64,000 nt of DNA from Bagarius yarrelli. Its lineage: Eukaryota > Chordata > Actinopteri > Siluriformes > Sisoridae. Shown here piece after piece: positions 33,171 to 45,125 of the stretch. Location: assembly GCA_005784505.1 (NCBI GenBank), contig VCAZ01000112.1, forward strand, positions 310,001-374,000, read 5' to 3'. The notes under the pieces are model-generated. The model was not told the origin of the DNA, searched no databases, and was given only the letters and a program-made list of their open reading frames with translations. The position numbers were made by a program, and so were the translations under genes. Position 1 is the first letter of the stretch. Each line of letters starts with the position of its first letter.

Positions 33171-34695
33171 AATAGAGACTGCATGTGTGAAAAAAACACC
33201 AAAAATATGCAGTCATAAAATACTTTATTCTTTTGATTCCCTTCATTCCAACGGTTAATGTGAACAAAAGAAACAAAGGAAAGCCTTTTCTCAGTTGAGT
33301 GCTTTTAGAAGACATGTTCGGTGTATCATGCACATGTACAGCTTTACAGAAAGTAATAACAGATTCTTAGGTACAAAGAAATGTATTAAACTAAACACAT
33401 GGTGTATGTGGTAATCATAGAGCAACCAGGGACTATAGCCATGACAGCAAACGAGTAATAGAGCTCAAGCATGTACACCACTGTGACAACACTGGGTTGC
33501 CAACGAAATAATGATTTACTTATTAATCTAATGAATATTATTATACTTATATATATATATATATATACTACGTCCATACTTTTAACAACTAGTTATAGCA
33601 CCAACTATTTTCGTGCCATTACATTAGATTCTGTTCTGTCTGAAATAGCCTAAATTGGTGCTATTGTATGTATATAGGGGCGTCTGCCAAATGCTAGAAA
33701 GGTAAATGTAACACCTGGGTTAATGTTTGTTACCTCTAAAATGTCCTGAGTTTTTGTAATTCTATAACATATAACAACATAAAAGTTCTTATGTTTTTGT
33801 GTAATACACAGTTTTTTTCCTCCATTTTGTTTTTGTTTTGCATCACCATGTGTGACCACAACCGTGCTGGCGGCTAAACCAGAGCTGCAGCAGATGATTA
33901 TATGATACACGTCTTCCTTTATAAAGCAACCAGATGGAAGGATCTCTGGGTCAAACACTCAATTTGTCCTTTCTGTCTCCACGAATAAGCCTGAGTAGGA
34001 CGATTTTGTTACATTTTGGATACAGAAGCTATGTCCACAACCCCCTTTTCAAAGAACCTACCAGTGTATGCAACTAAACAAGCAGCCCAGATTTGCAGAC
34101 TGGAAGCATTTTCATTCCTATTAGTCCTTTTATCAAGTTTCAATTAAAACAAATATGCTACAGGGTTTTTTTTTTTTAAATTTCCACTACACATAATTTA
34201 CAAACCAAAAGCAGATATAGAATATTCACACACTAACGCAAGCTGGTCTTTATCTGGTTCCAAACTGGTTTGTAGAGTTCACTGACAGTAAGAAAAGGGA
34301 ATTGACCCTAAATCAGTGAACCAAATATGATGTCTATTTTGGGTTGCGAGCATTTTGTGGATGCTGTAGCACTGCAGAAATGTGATGAATACAAAATCAG
34401 ATTGTGATCTTTTACATTTACTATGAAGTTATGGACTTTTTTCTATCACTTTATTTCTATATAGATCAGATTGATGCTTAAGTACATTTAAATCTAGGGA
34501 AATTTGAGAGCCCAGTTAACACCATGAACTCCATCATGTACCTCAAATGATTTTTGTTTGTTGTTTTGGATGGTGGCATGGGACATATTACACCATATTT
34601 CAGGCCCAGGACTGCACAATTACTTCATTGCTTGTCGTTTCTTAAACCACTTTTGCTAGACACATTTCCATTCATGGTATATGGAAATCGCCATT
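33171..34695. other. Single-copy-like DNA with a SINE-A scrap
   Basis: At 33675-33711 an isolated SINE-A tail piece (ggggcgtctgccaaatgcta, then aaatgta) is visible. A (TA)n run is at 33548-33567. Nothing else recognised. Confidence 0.45.
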
Positions 34696-34850
34696 ATTCA
34701 GAGCTTCCTACATTTATCTTTTTTAAACTGAGCAGTTAAAGGTTAAGGCTCTTGGTTTTAATGCCAAGCAGTAGCACCTCTGTGGGCCTGGTATTCAAAA
34801 TCATGACCATCTGATCAGCAGTCTTCACCTTAACCACTGAGCTACCAATT
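34696..34850 (-). mobile_element. SINE-A copy, diverged
   Basis: cttcctacatttatcttttt, aactgagcagttaaaggtta, gcaagcag-type body as gccaagcagtagcacctctg, and cttaaccactgagctaccaa. Old copy, head-to-head with the next one. Confidence 0.75.
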
Positions 34851-34881
34851 ACCCACATAGTACCAGTTGCTAGGTACTAAC

Positions 34882-35025
34882 AGGAAGTGGTAGCGCAGTG
34901 GTTAAGGCATTAGACAGCTAACTGGAAAATTGGGGTTTGATTCCCAGCACCACCAAGTTGCCACCTGAGCAAGGCCCTTAAGCCCCATTTGCTTTGTTGT
35001 ATAAAAGTGATAAATGTGGTAAATG
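34882..35025 (+). mobile_element. SINE-A copy
   Basis: ggaagtggtagcgcagtggt, gggtttgattcccagcacca, gagcaaggcccttaagcccc and ttgttgtataaaagtgataa. A small deletion removes the ctgctgggcccc part, and the tail is cut. Confidence 0.9.
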
Positions 35026-35039
35026 TGTCTAATTAAGCT

Positions 35040-35155
35040 GAGTTGAAAGAACAGTTCGACTCCCAGCGCCACCAAGTTACCACCGCTGGACCCCTGAGTA
35101 AGACCTTTAACCCCCAATTGCAAGTTGCTCTGAATAAGGGTGTGCGCTAAATGCC
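35040..35155 (+). mobile_element. SINE-A copy, head missing
   Basis: Starts near acagttcgactcccagcgcc, then ggacccctgagtaagacctt, aacccccaattgcaagttgc and tctgaataagggtgtgcgct. Same direction as the copy ending at 35025, so either a second insertion or a partial tandem duplication. Confidence 0.85.
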
Positions 35156-35689
35156 TAGGAATAAGACTTAGGAGCTGCCAGTCATCCAGCCATCACAATT
35201 GGACCATAGTCAAAGACACTTAGATCCGTACACTTGCATTTATTTTCCTACTTAAAACACGCTATCATTAGGAAGTGACTGTTCATTCGCTGCCGAAAAT
35301 ACCCTATTACTTGCTAGGTGTCACTGTAATAAAATAGTTAATGTTATTTCCTTTGCCTGTCAGTAGTGCAAATGTTATAGTTTTTTTTTTATAGACAGTT
35401 TATATATTGACCAGTCTCAGATGATTTGTTGAACTCATTAAAGCGTGTCATTAAAGCGTCTATCCTTCACTACCTAAGATACAGTATTAACCTTCCTGTT
35501 TTCTTCTTCTGTTCAGACTAAAGTTCCTGCAAAGCATCCAACACATTTTTTTTTATTTTTGTGTTGTTAGCAATATAGTCAATATTTATGGAAACAGGCC
35601 CATAAAACCCCTGTGCATGCTGATAGCAGGTGTGTCTGCACAGATGGGGGTGTAAATAAGTGATGAAGGAAATATAATAGCAGAATTTT

Positions 35690-35753
<64 letters not shown>

Positions 35754-35839
35754 GCTCTCTGTTACACTCAGGCCAACATGACCTGCACTTTAATATAAAA
35801 ATGAATCAATTCTGTTTACTCGAGTACCTAATTATTGAT
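35156..35839. other. Single-copy-like DNA with an AT run
   Basis: Uninterrupted (TA)n occupies about 35692-35750, the longest pure dinucleotide run in the window. No exon recognised. Confidence 0.5.
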
Positions 35840-36183
35840 TTATTTATCCATTATCTATACCTGTTTATTTTCTAATTCAGGGGCACTGGGATCTGCTGTA
35901 GTCTATCCCAGCTGTCTCTAAAGGGTGAAAAGCAGGAGGGGTACCCACTGGACAGGTCGCCAGTCCATTACAGGGCCACACACACACACACTCACTCCTA
36001 TGGGCAATTTAGAATCACCAATCAACCTAACATACATGTTCCTGGGCTGTGGGAGGAAACTGGAGTACACTAAGTAAACCTACGTAAGAACATCCACACA
36101 GAAAGACCCCTGCCCGGGAATCGAATCTGGGACCTTCTTGCTATGAGGCAACAGTGCTAATTACTAAGCCACCATGCTGCCTC
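35840..36183 (-). mobile_element. R1 repeat, nearly full length
   Basis: Antisense from the tail (tatttatccattatctatac) through gtctatcccagctgtctcta, ggacaggtcgccagtccatt, cactcctatgggcaatttag, gggctgtgggaggaaactgg, gggaatcgaatctgggacct and gtgctaattactaagccacc to atgctgcc. The tRNA-like head sits at the right end. The best R1 reference here. Confidence 0.9.
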
Positions 36184-36439
36184 TTCTGACTACACTGTTC
36201 CATGTAAATTAGCACATAAATGGCCCTACTGTCCTGATAGAGAAAAAATAAAATGCATTTTTAGACTTCTAGCCACTGTAGGAAAAAAAGGGTTTTCTGT
36301 GGGAAAAAATGTGAGGAAAAAAATGGAAAAAAGACTCCTGATTTCCCGAAAATACAGGGAAATATACACAGTGAGCAATCCAAAGATAATATCGTAGTCA
36401 AAACACTCTGCAGGAAAGACTTTGCAGGGAACACGAAAG

Positions 36440-36549
36440 TTTTACATTTATAAAATTTGACAGGGGCCCAGCAGGGGCAACGTGGGTGGTGTTGGGAATC
36501 AAACTTCGATCTTTCAGGTACCTTAACCACTGAGCTATTACTTTTCCCA
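36440..36549 (-). mobile_element. SINE-A, unit 1 of duplication
   Basis: tttacatttataaaatttga, ggggcccagcaggggcaacg, tgttgggaatcaaacttcga and taccttaaccactgagctat. The tail and middle are deleted relative to unit 2. Confidence 0.85.
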
Positions 36550-36726
36550 CAGTTTTCACTGTGAAACAGAGAATGGGTGAACACTCTAGATTAAAAAACA
36601 GTAACAAGACAGGGATGGCATCAGGACCAAAACCGAACATAGACATGGGGTAACATATACACATGCACATAAAAATTAGGGGTATTGACACCTCATAGTC
36701 ATTACAGTTAACATTGATTATTTATA

Positions 36727-36897
36727 AACATTTGTGGCATTTGGTAGACATCGTTATCCAGAGCAACTTACATTTCCCCCTTCTTACAACTGAGCAATTG
36801 GGGGCTTAGAGGGCCGAGCAGTGGCAACTTGGTGCTGGGAATCGACCCCTGGTCTTCCAATTAGCAATCCAACACAACCACAGAGCCACCACTTCCC
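36727..36897 (-). mobile_element. SINE-A, unit 2 of duplication
   Basis: gtggcatttggtagacatcg, ttatccagagcaacttacat, caactgagcaattgggggct, gcagtggcaacttggtgctg and cttccaattagcaatccaac. Longer than its sister at 36440-36549. Confidence 0.9.
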
Positions 36898-37083
36898 TCA
36901 GAGTTTTTACTGTGAAACCAATAAGGGGTGATATCTAGGGTAATAAATTAATTACAAGACCAGAATGGCAACGAGACCAAAAACAAACATATGCATTTAC
37001 ACATGTACATAGAAAATGTGAGTATTAAGGAAATTTACAGCTCATAGTTATTACAGTTATCATCAATTGTTTATTAACAATAA

Positions 37084-39489
37084 AAGTAAAAGAAAAGTCA
37101 TTAAAGACCTCAAAGGTCCTGCACCTGAGTGATATCTCTAAAGATTCGAGATTTTTAGCTACTTTTTTTATTTAAAATGGATATTTAAATGGTTATAAAA
37201 TTACATTTTATTAAAATATTACATTAAATATTTGGTACTTTGTACCAAAATGTGTTCCTACGAGTCAACTGCATAAACTGTCCCATTGGCCTCTGTTTAT
37301 GTTCCAGGGTTCTGTTTAAAGTGATCATCCATCAAGATGAATAATCAGCATCTCTGCAAGCTTTTCGTAGCTTTTTTTAGCCGTAGCGAGTGTAATTTAT
37401 CAGTTTGAAAGAGAATTCGAAAATTCACTGGCACAAGAGTTTAAAATCTCAAAAAGATCTATTAAAATGCCATTTTAAAATTGGTCGCTTTGTTGATCTG
37501 TTGGGTTGGAATATTTTCTTTCCTTAAACAAACTGTTTTTGGGTAGCGACGGAATCGTTTGTGTTGTCCTAAATTGTTCTGGTATGGATCAGTGCACGAT
37601 TGTCATGTAGATCGATTTCCAGAACAAATTAAAACCAATAAATAAGGTTTCAACCCAACACTTTAAAAAGGTTTTTTATAAATGGCATGAAGACACCCCT
37701 ATTCAATAAAAACCAGGCAAAATGCTGAGTCATGAAGACGACCATAGCCAGCTAAATTTCCTGATGTATTTAGCTGTCGCGCTGCCGCAGTTTTCCTCCA
37801 TCTTTAAAAAAAAGGGAATAGATCCACATGATATATAACCTGTCAGCGGTGTGCAGATTTCGGTTTATTCATCTTCGACCAAGTGTCACACTGTGAGGAG
37901 AGAGTTTGTCTCATTTGGCAGCTCTATTGACCTAAGAATGTGTTGAACAGTCAAAGAGTGAATATGATTGATGCCTAAAGTGGTCTTTTTGAAGTGCATA
38001 CCGACAACGATGCGTCTTTGCTTTGTTGATTTCCCATAGCCGGCTTCAAAGAAAGTAAACACCTCCAGACGCTGATGTAATAGCCACAGAAATATGTAGT
38101 AGTATGTAGTATTAAGGGACATCCCCGAAAACCTGTTTGGTCTTCATTAGCCTGCTAGCGCTTTTAGCCTGCGCATACACTTTTTTTCAGGTGCCCGCAG
38201 GACAGGGAGTTGTCATTATGCTGGATCTATTAGGGAGGTAATGATGACTCTACCGGTGCCGCTGCAGGGTGTGCACTACACCAGATGATGCGTTCGACTT
38301 GCATAAATGATGAGACTGGATTTGACATGATAAACACACTGGCATGTTTATAAGTCTCCCAAATAGTTTCCATTTCTGCCCTTATCGATGGAACTTACAC
38401 ACCTAGCAGGACAATCCATCTGTGTTTAACAGGACAGTACGAGGACGGGTGTTTTTATGCGCAATTGTCTGAGTGCCTTGTTCTCATTTACGATTGTATC
38501 TCGAAGGTGTTCTGTGTGTTCTATTGCACATAAATTTATAGCACAGAAAGGCCAGTAGTTCAGTATATTTTTATCCCATCGTAATTTTTGATCCAGGTCT
38601 GTGATGGAGGAAGGACAGACTTACACTTATAAAAATGCCCTTCCATAGTGTAATTATAACAGATTAATGGAGGGAGTGCTGAAGGTCAACGACGCTGCTG
38701 ATCAAAAGAGAACAAAGAAAATACCAAGTAGTTTAGGATGCATGGAAATGGGAAAAAACAGAAGGAAAGAAACTTTATTATACTAAAAAGAAAGAATACA
38801 GAATAATAACTTTTGCCATGATGTTTGAGTCGTCATGCTTTTGATGACGCTTTTGATTTTCGTCTGTGTGATCTGTATTTTCGTCCATTAACCTCTAAAC
38901 CCTGTTGTTTTAATGCTGTTCGGAGGTATAATAAACGATTGTCCTTTTCAAAGTTTATCCAAACGTCATCCAGCAATTAATGTAAATGTCAAAGCAAATT
39001 AGAAACTTTTTGCAGGAATAAAAGTTAACATTTTAAATACCATGTCAGGCAATACCACTTCAAATAGCATTGTTCTCTTTTTTATCCTAATGGTATAAGG
39101 ATGTGAGGGAAATTATCCACTCAAATAATAATGATTATAACAGGTCATTGTGTTCCATGTAAGCGTAAATTAAATAAAAGGGCATGTCATTAAGAGATTT
39201 CAGCGTTGACCTTGGCGTAGGTCTTTATTTGAGTCATCTATGTATGTACATGAATTCGACCTTGAGTTTTTAGTACAAAAAAAAAACACATATAAAGTGG
39301 AATCCTTGGTTACAAAGACAGGAATTGATTCTTCTCCAATCGCTGCACATACGGAAGTCAATTTTAGCAATCTGCCATTGCTAAGGATCGAATTCGATTT
39401 TTTATTGGTGAATAACGTGGCTTGCACATGAGATCAGAAACTGATGTTTGGTCAGTAGGCTTGGGATGTAGTCTGGGTTTTAGTTTATC
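37084..39489. other. Longest early repeat-poor block
   Basis: About 2.4 kb without any recognised interspersed repeat or microsatellite, unlike its surroundings. No frame above 78 codons except shadows. The parts at 37720-38300 and 38500-38700 have mixed composition. It could hold conserved regulatory DNA or simply old single-copy DNA; the sequence alone cannot say. Confidence 0.45.
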
Positions 39490-39730
39490 TTAAAGGGGCT
39501 CAGTGGGCTTAAGTTCAGGGCTTTGTGTAAGACACTCAAGTTCCTCGACTTCAACAAGAATACTGTCCGCTATGTCTTCATGGAGCTCGGGGGCTTTGTG
39601 CAGAAGGGCATCGTCATGCTGGACTAGTGTTTGAGTCTCCTGATTCCAAAGGCATTCCAGAAAACTGTGTTTCCAACTTAGGGCTACAGTTATGTAGAGG
39701 ATAAGCTGTCTATGAACATTCATACATCAG
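39490..39730. mobile_element. D transposon copy
   Basis: aaggggctcagtgggcttaa, gttcagggctttgtgtaaga, cactcaagttcctcgacttc, tcttcatggagctcgggggc, tcgtcatgctggactagtgt and ccagaaaactgtgtttccaa. Its 77-codon minus frame is transposon-derived chance reading. Confidence 0.7.
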
Positions 39731-39804
39731 TAACTACTCCGGAACTTGTTTTTTAGACTTTTTACAAAGCCGAACAAATTTAGGGTCAGCTATAACATAG
39801 GGAT

Positions 39805-39880
39805 TTGGGGGCCTTGCTTAAGGGCCCAGCAATAGCAGTTTTGTAGTTCTGATGCTAACCTATTGAGCTACTACTGCCCC
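39805..39880 (-). mobile_element. SINE-A fragment, decayed
   Basis: tttgggggccttgcttaagg, gcccagcaatagcagttttg and ctattgagctactactgccc: body and head only, with the B box lost. Confidence 0.65.
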
Positions 39881-40417
39881 AAGAAATGTATAATGTGTTG
39901 ATCTTAGTTGTTAACATTCGAGTAAAATGCATTGATAGTTTTAATTTTTTTAACTGTACATGTCCAAATGTGAAATCCTCAGCGGAAGAGACACAACCAG
40001 AATATAAAAACAATAAATTGGATTCCAAATTGAAAGTCAGTGATCCCTGAAGCCATGTCTTTACAGATAATGTTCGGGAAAATGCTGCTGTTTTGTAAGG
40101 ACCACGTTCATCTTTTTTTTTTTTTGTTGTAAATATGCATGTGATGAACATATTAACAAAACGTAAATTGATGAAGGGAAGGTCATGCTCTGTGGGAGGC
40201 AGACTGAGAGAAAGAGAGAGAGAGAGAGAGGTAGATGTTATTCGTCAGTTCTGAGGCAGGGAATTGAGGGATCTTCCAGGCTTATGGCTGGCTCTTCTGC
40301 CTGCCCCTCCCAGAAGAGTGTGAAAAAGGCCAAAGCTGCAGCTCTGACCATCTGCTCCTTTAACACTGTGCCAAAGTGGCAGCACATCCTAAGCCACCTC
40401 AACACACATATGTGTAG

Positions 40418-40464
<47 letters not shown>

Positions 40465-40516
40465 GTCATATTTTAAATAACCAGCTTTGTGCTGATGTGC
40501 ACGTGATTAAAATCCT
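39881..40516. other. Single-copy-like DNA with a TG run
   Basis: A pure (TG)n run is at 40419-40462 and a short ga run at 40208-40230. The 92-codon plus frame (40185-40463) starts unremarkably and ends in the TG repeat; I do not call it a gene. Confidence 0.5.
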
Positions 40517-40663
40517 TTACATTCACAAACATCCAGAGCGACTTAGCAGTTCGAGGTTAAGGGTCTTGCTCAGGGGCCCAGAAGTGGCAACTTGGTGGTG
40601 CTGGGAATCTAATCTTCCAATTAGCAATCCAAAACCTTAACCACTACGCTACCACTTCCCCAT
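40517..40663 (-). mobile_element. SINE-A copy
   Basis: tccagagcgacttagcagtt, aagggtcttgctcaggggcc, gtggcaacttggtggtgctg, taatcttccaattagcaatc and cttaaccactacgctaccac. A deletion removes the usual gcatttggcagacgccc segment. Confidence 0.88.
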
Positions 40664-41149
40664 TTCCCCACTTCCCCCCTTCATTTATGTCTTTCTTATT
40701 TGTTTGTAGATGTTTGTATATATGTTTAACCAATGTTACATCTTGTGTATTTTCATCAGTTTTTATTATTGTACCAGACCTGCCCAAAAAGGCATTTATT
40801 GCCCCTGTGCTGTGTATGTGTGTGAAAATTCTTCCCTGAACAGTTGGTCCTTTATAGCTTTGCATATGTTAAAGAAAATGTATTGTGTTTTGTATATCTG
40901 GTAATTTATTTAACCTGTTCGTTATTGCTTCATAAACAAAAACAATCATCTAGGCTAAAATTTATTGCAGACAGACAGACAGACGACAGACAGACGGACA
41001 GACAGGCAGGCAGATGTCGTATCAGAATACTCAAAAGTATTGGTCTGTTTTGGACTGTGGAAATTAACGATTAAAATAAAAGACCTCAAGGTTAGTCTTA
41101 TTAAAACACATCCATCCTTGACTATAGTCAGCTGACCTCAGCTAAAATT
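40664..41149. other. Single-copy-like DNA with a CAGA array
   Basis: A (CAGA)n array with gacg and ggca variants occupies 40968-41014. Nothing else recognised. Confidence 0.5.
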
Positions 41150-41610
41150 AGCTCACATCAGGACGGCTGGTTTTCAGGCTACATTAAGATATAGTGACAT
41201 ATTCTATTCCAGATTTCGTCTCACTCTTATCCCTATAATAACCTCTACAACACTTCTGGAAAGGACTTCTACTAACTTGTGTTGTGTGACTGTGGGGATT
41301 TGATCACTCAGCCACATTATTATTAGAGGGATTAGACCCTTATGTTGAGGTGAGGAAATCTGGAGTGTAGGCAATGTTCAAGTTCATCCCAAAGATGTTC
41401 GGAGGGGTTGAGTCAGAGTCAGGGATCTGTGCAAGACATTTGAGGGTTTTTTTCACACCAACCTTAGTGACTTTATGTCAAACGTGTGTTCATAGGGCTT
41501 GGTTTATACATTCTTGGAACTAATTTGACACTATTAATGCAACAGCTTGTTGAACACACACTTATGTGAGTGTGCTGGTATGATGTCCACAACCTTTGTC
41601 TATATATCGT
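41150..41610. mobile_element. D transposon copy, one end preserved
   Basis: tattccagatttcgtctcac, cccttatgttgaggtgagga, gttcaagttcatcccaaaga, gttgagtcagagtcagggat, gtgcaagacatttgaggg and the terminus gtccacaacctttgtctata (41586-41605). No transposase frame; a non-autonomous relic. Confidence 0.75.
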
Positions 41611-42179
41611 GGACATCGATATCCTGGCAAAAATGTGCAATTGAAGTAAATCAGGAAAGATACTGGTTCAAAACATGATTAAACCACATAAAATATTTAC
41701 TTATATTAATACTTATATACTATAATACTATAATTACTATATTATAATACCTCCAAAACAACAACATTGAGCATTATGATACTATAGCATGTGTAAATAT
41801 CATAAAGTCCACCTTATTAGTGCAACTAATCAGGGAGCTTTACATCGCGTGCAGATGATGTCATCAACCTGGAAATAATGCTATATAATTACAAGCGGCA
41901 GATGTACATGCACCGTCGCTAGCATCTGTTCAAGCCAGGGCATCGCTGGTAGCCATAATTCTTATTTTGGAATTTTGGCACACCATAAACGCTAAATAAT
42001 CTTAAAGAATACGGTTTGTCAACCATTTAACTTAATTAAAGTTTTATAAAACATGACACACACAAATCTTCTGGCGTAACTTGGTGTAAATTTCTAAAAA
42101 AGTTACCTGCATCAAAACATAAATCAGACAATCGGTCAATGACTCATAGACATCATATCAAAAATTGACTTGATCTGCT

Positions 42180-42291
42180 TATCTGGAGATCACAGGTTTT
42201 AATTTCTGGCACCACCAAGCTGCTGCTGGACCCCTGAGCAAGGCCCCTTAAACCCTAACTGTTCAGTTTAATTTAAAAAAATCGTAAATGT
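42180..42291 (+). mobile_element. SINE-A copy, head missing
   Basis: gatcacaggttttaatttct, ggcaccaccaagctgctgct, ggacccctgagcaaggcccc and ctaactgttcagtttaattt. The tail is lost. Confidence 0.8.
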
Positions 42292-42369
42292 TGCGAAGAA
42301 CCAGTCGGATGATAAACAGGCAAAAGTCAGTACACAATGAACACTAATAAGATCGGCAACGCTTGATAT

Positions 42370-42640
42370 GTAAACAGGCTAACAATACTTCACAATGTGG
42401 TAAACTCTATGGCCTCTGATCAGAAACCTCTAAGGTAGTAAGACTCAAGGGGAAAGATGGAAGTTAAACCCAGTGAAGTTGAGGTCAGGGATTTGTGTAG
42501 CAAAACAAAGATCTTCTATTCCAGCCTTGATAAAGCTTGCTATGTGCGCATGGGCATTGTCATACTGGACCTCCTAGTTCCAGTGAAGGAATTATGTAAA
42601 ACATGGTAGAGATCTCTACGCCTCCAGCTCGGCAGCAACA
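42370..42640. mobile_element. D transposon fragment
   Basis: agttgaggtcagggatttgt, atcttctattccagccttga, gcatgggcattgtcatactg and gacctcctagttccagtgaa. Same orientation as 39490-39730. Confidence 0.6.
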
Positions 42641-44251
42641 GATTGGCTAAGACACATTTACTGTAGGTGAGGTGCTAAGCTCTCCACAAAAAAAGGATAG
42701 CAGAGTATCCTAAGAAAATCCCTAATCCTCTTAACACCTTAGTCATGCTACCCGCTAATCTACTATTCTCTGTGCTATAGATTCCAGCTTCCTCAAATGA
42801 CCAAGTTAAAAAAAATACATCTCGAAGTTCTGCGTTAAACACTACACCGCCATCTTGTGTAGGGAAAAACAATAATCCGGACATTTGCCTGTTCTTTGGT
42901 ACAGTTAACAATTGTGCGGAGACAGCGCTCAAAGAAACCTCAGATCTTCCAAATTACATTGTAGGAATCTCTACAGTACCATCAGTGCTTGTCCTGTATT
43001 ATAGCTCCTTCTAAACTAATCCAATTAGTCTTGATTTATGGATTTCTTCTGGATTGTTTTATACAGTGATTTATTCCAACTGTCTATGCAATTAAAAAGT
43101 GGGAGACAACAGCGCTAACCACCAAGCCACTGTGCTCCCCTTATATGTTCATTTAAACAGCTAAATGTTTCTTTTGTGTCCTTGTATATCCAGCTAACCT
43201 GCCAGATAGTGTCTACATGATTGAACACACTGGCTTTGTGTATAATATGTCTCTGGACCCTGATGGCCATCTTAGCTTCTGGATCTAAATCTGTGAGACT
43301 GTGGAGGTGACAGTAATTGAGACATGTATGTGGTTGGTATTATGGAGAGAAATCTGTAGAGGACACTAAAAAGGGGTTCTAGAAAGCACAGCATTGTTCT
43401 GCTTTTGCCACATGGCTTGTATATCTATATTAGTCTCACAATGCTGTAGGTGCACAATGAGTGTGAGCTCCCATATGAATATGTGATATTACTGGGTCAT
43501 AGACTCGGTTATACAGCCTGATGAGGGTTTGTGAGTGTGAGAGAGTGAGAGTGCAAACAAAAATGTGTGTCGCTGCTGTGATGTGCCTGTTTGAGCTTGG
43601 CTTGTAATTAGCGTGTGTTGAGGTGCCCTGTTGAGAAGACGATGGCAGGCACCCTGTAGGAAGGGTAATAAGGGTATCTCGCTCTATTTTCCTATTCCTT
43701 CACTCTGATTCTAATTTGCACCTTTCCTCCCTCCCCATCTGTCGATCTGTCCATCTTCTCGTTTTTTCTCTTTAGTTTTTTTCGCAGCCAGTTCACTGCT
43801 CTGCAACAATATGCAAAACATCCCTCTTTACACCAAAACTGTGTATTTTAATGCAGACTCATGTTTGTTTATTGGAAATATTAAAAGATGTTCAACTAAC
43901 AGTTTTTAAAAGTTCCGCTTGCATAAAATGTGTTGCTTGCGTAAACAACTAACATGGAGGAGTGTCTTAAATGACTGGGAACGACTTAACCATTAATTCT
44001 TTCTTCATGACTATAAATAGGACAATTTAAAGTGCATGTTATTTTATGTTAAGCGGTGGCCATTACATTGGTGTTCTAAGCTTCTACCTTGAAGTGTACC
44101 AGAGGTGTACTCCTCTTAAAGAAAATCCTAAGTTTATTGATTTTAATTGTAACTGCTCTTATTTATTAATATTTATAACAGATTTTGAACATACCTCTGT
44201 TTATAAGCACAACTTATATAACTTTTTTATATAAGCTTGTAAATGTTAACG
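42641..44251. other. Mostly single-copy-like DNA with an R1 head scrap
   Basis: At 43106-43140 an antisense R1 head (cagcgctaaccaccaagcca, ctgtgctcccc) stands alone. The 85-codon minus frame at 42675-42932 has no domain I recognise. The rest holds no identified repeat. Confidence 0.45.
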
Positions 44252-44432
44252 TCTTTATTTGTCACATAAACTTTACAGTACAGTGAAATTTGTTTCTTTT
44301 GTATGTCCATTTTAGAAAGTTGGGTAAGAGCACAAGGTCAGCTACGATACAGCCAGAACCCCTGGAGCAGGAGATTTTAAGGGTCTTGCTTAAGAACCCA
44401 ACAGTGGCAGACTGTCGGCGGTGAGGCCTCCC
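44252..44432 (-). mobile_element. SINE-B copy
   Basis: Antisense: atttgtcacataaactttac, agtacagtgaaatttgtttc, ggtcagctacgatacagcca, cccctggagcaggagatttt, gggtcttgcttaagaaccca, acagtggcagactg. Head lost. Confidence 0.85.
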
Positions 44433-44524
44433 TGGTCGATCTGGATAAATTAATGTCATTGTCGTTTTTTTTTCTGTATAGTCACTGTTTCTGCTGCGTA
44501 CTAAGGACAAGCAATTTTTTCCAT

Positions 44525-44610
44525 TTATACAACTTGATGGTTGTTAATGGTTAGGGCCTTGCTCAGCAATGGTAGCTTGGTGATCCTGGAAACTGAACTT
44601 CCAACTGGAA
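44525..44610 (-). mobile_element. SINE-A fragment
   Basis: atttatacaacttgatggtt, tagggccttgctcagcaatg, gtagcttggtgatcctggaa and ctgaacttccaactgg. Internal deletion and no head. Confidence 0.65.
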
Positions 44611-44674
44611 AATATGTATAGAATTAGATATACTGTATGTATAGGATTATATATCCCACTCATAGCAGTACCAC

Positions 44675-44800
44675 CAGAGGTGGGTAGAGTAGCCAAACAT
44701 TTTGCCTAGTACAAGTAAAACTACTTAATAATTAATTAATAATTTTTCAAGTAAGAGTAAAAGTATTTGTCTGGAATGGTTAGTTACTTTGAATCTGATT
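44675..44800 (+). mobile_element. Probable MITE, gaggtgggtagag family
   Basis: agaggtgggtagagtagcca then aagtaaaactacttaataat and caagtaagagtaaaagta. I recall this start and the alternating act/agt content from a widespread fish non-autonomous element. The right end is uncertain. Confidence 0.5.
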
Positions 44801-44950
44801 AAATGTAGGGAAAATCCTGAATTCAGAAAAAAAAAAATCAACAATCCACTTCATAAAATACTTGTAGAAAAGAAGAAAACGGAGTCAATATGTGAGATTT
44901 TACAGTTCCCATAGTTGCACAATCCCCCTTATATAGTCATTACCACGTGG

Positions 44951-45125
44951 AGAAGTGGTAGTGCAGTGGTAAAGGTGTTGGACTGCTAAGATCGGGGTTT
45001 GATTTCCAGTACCACCATCTTCCCACTGTTGTGCCCCCGACCAAGGTACTTAACCCCAATCGCTCAGCTGTATGAAAGAGATGAATGAAAGTCGCTCTGG
45101 ATAAGAGTGTCTGCTAAAGTAAATT
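44951..45125 (+). mobile_element. SINE-A copy, full length
   Basis: gaagtggtagtgcagtggta, ggtgttggactgctaagatc, ggggtttgatttccagtacc, accaaggtacttaaccccaa and gtcgctctggataagagtgt. Only small deletions. Confidence 0.92.

Larger units (their letters stand above)
36440..37083. repeat. Tandem segmental duplication including a SINE
   Basis: The block after the first SINE (36550-36730) recurs after the second (36898-37083): cactgtgaaacagagaatgg versus tactgtgaaaccaataaggg, catcaggaccaaaaccgaac versus caacgagaccaaaaacaaac, and ctcatagtcattacagttaa versus ctcatagttattacagttat. Each unit is a SINE-A plus about 180 bases of unique flank. Confidence 0.85.

Noticed and set aside
42675..42932. 85-codon minus frame
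   Set aside because: No domain and no supporting context; could be an unrecognised repeat.
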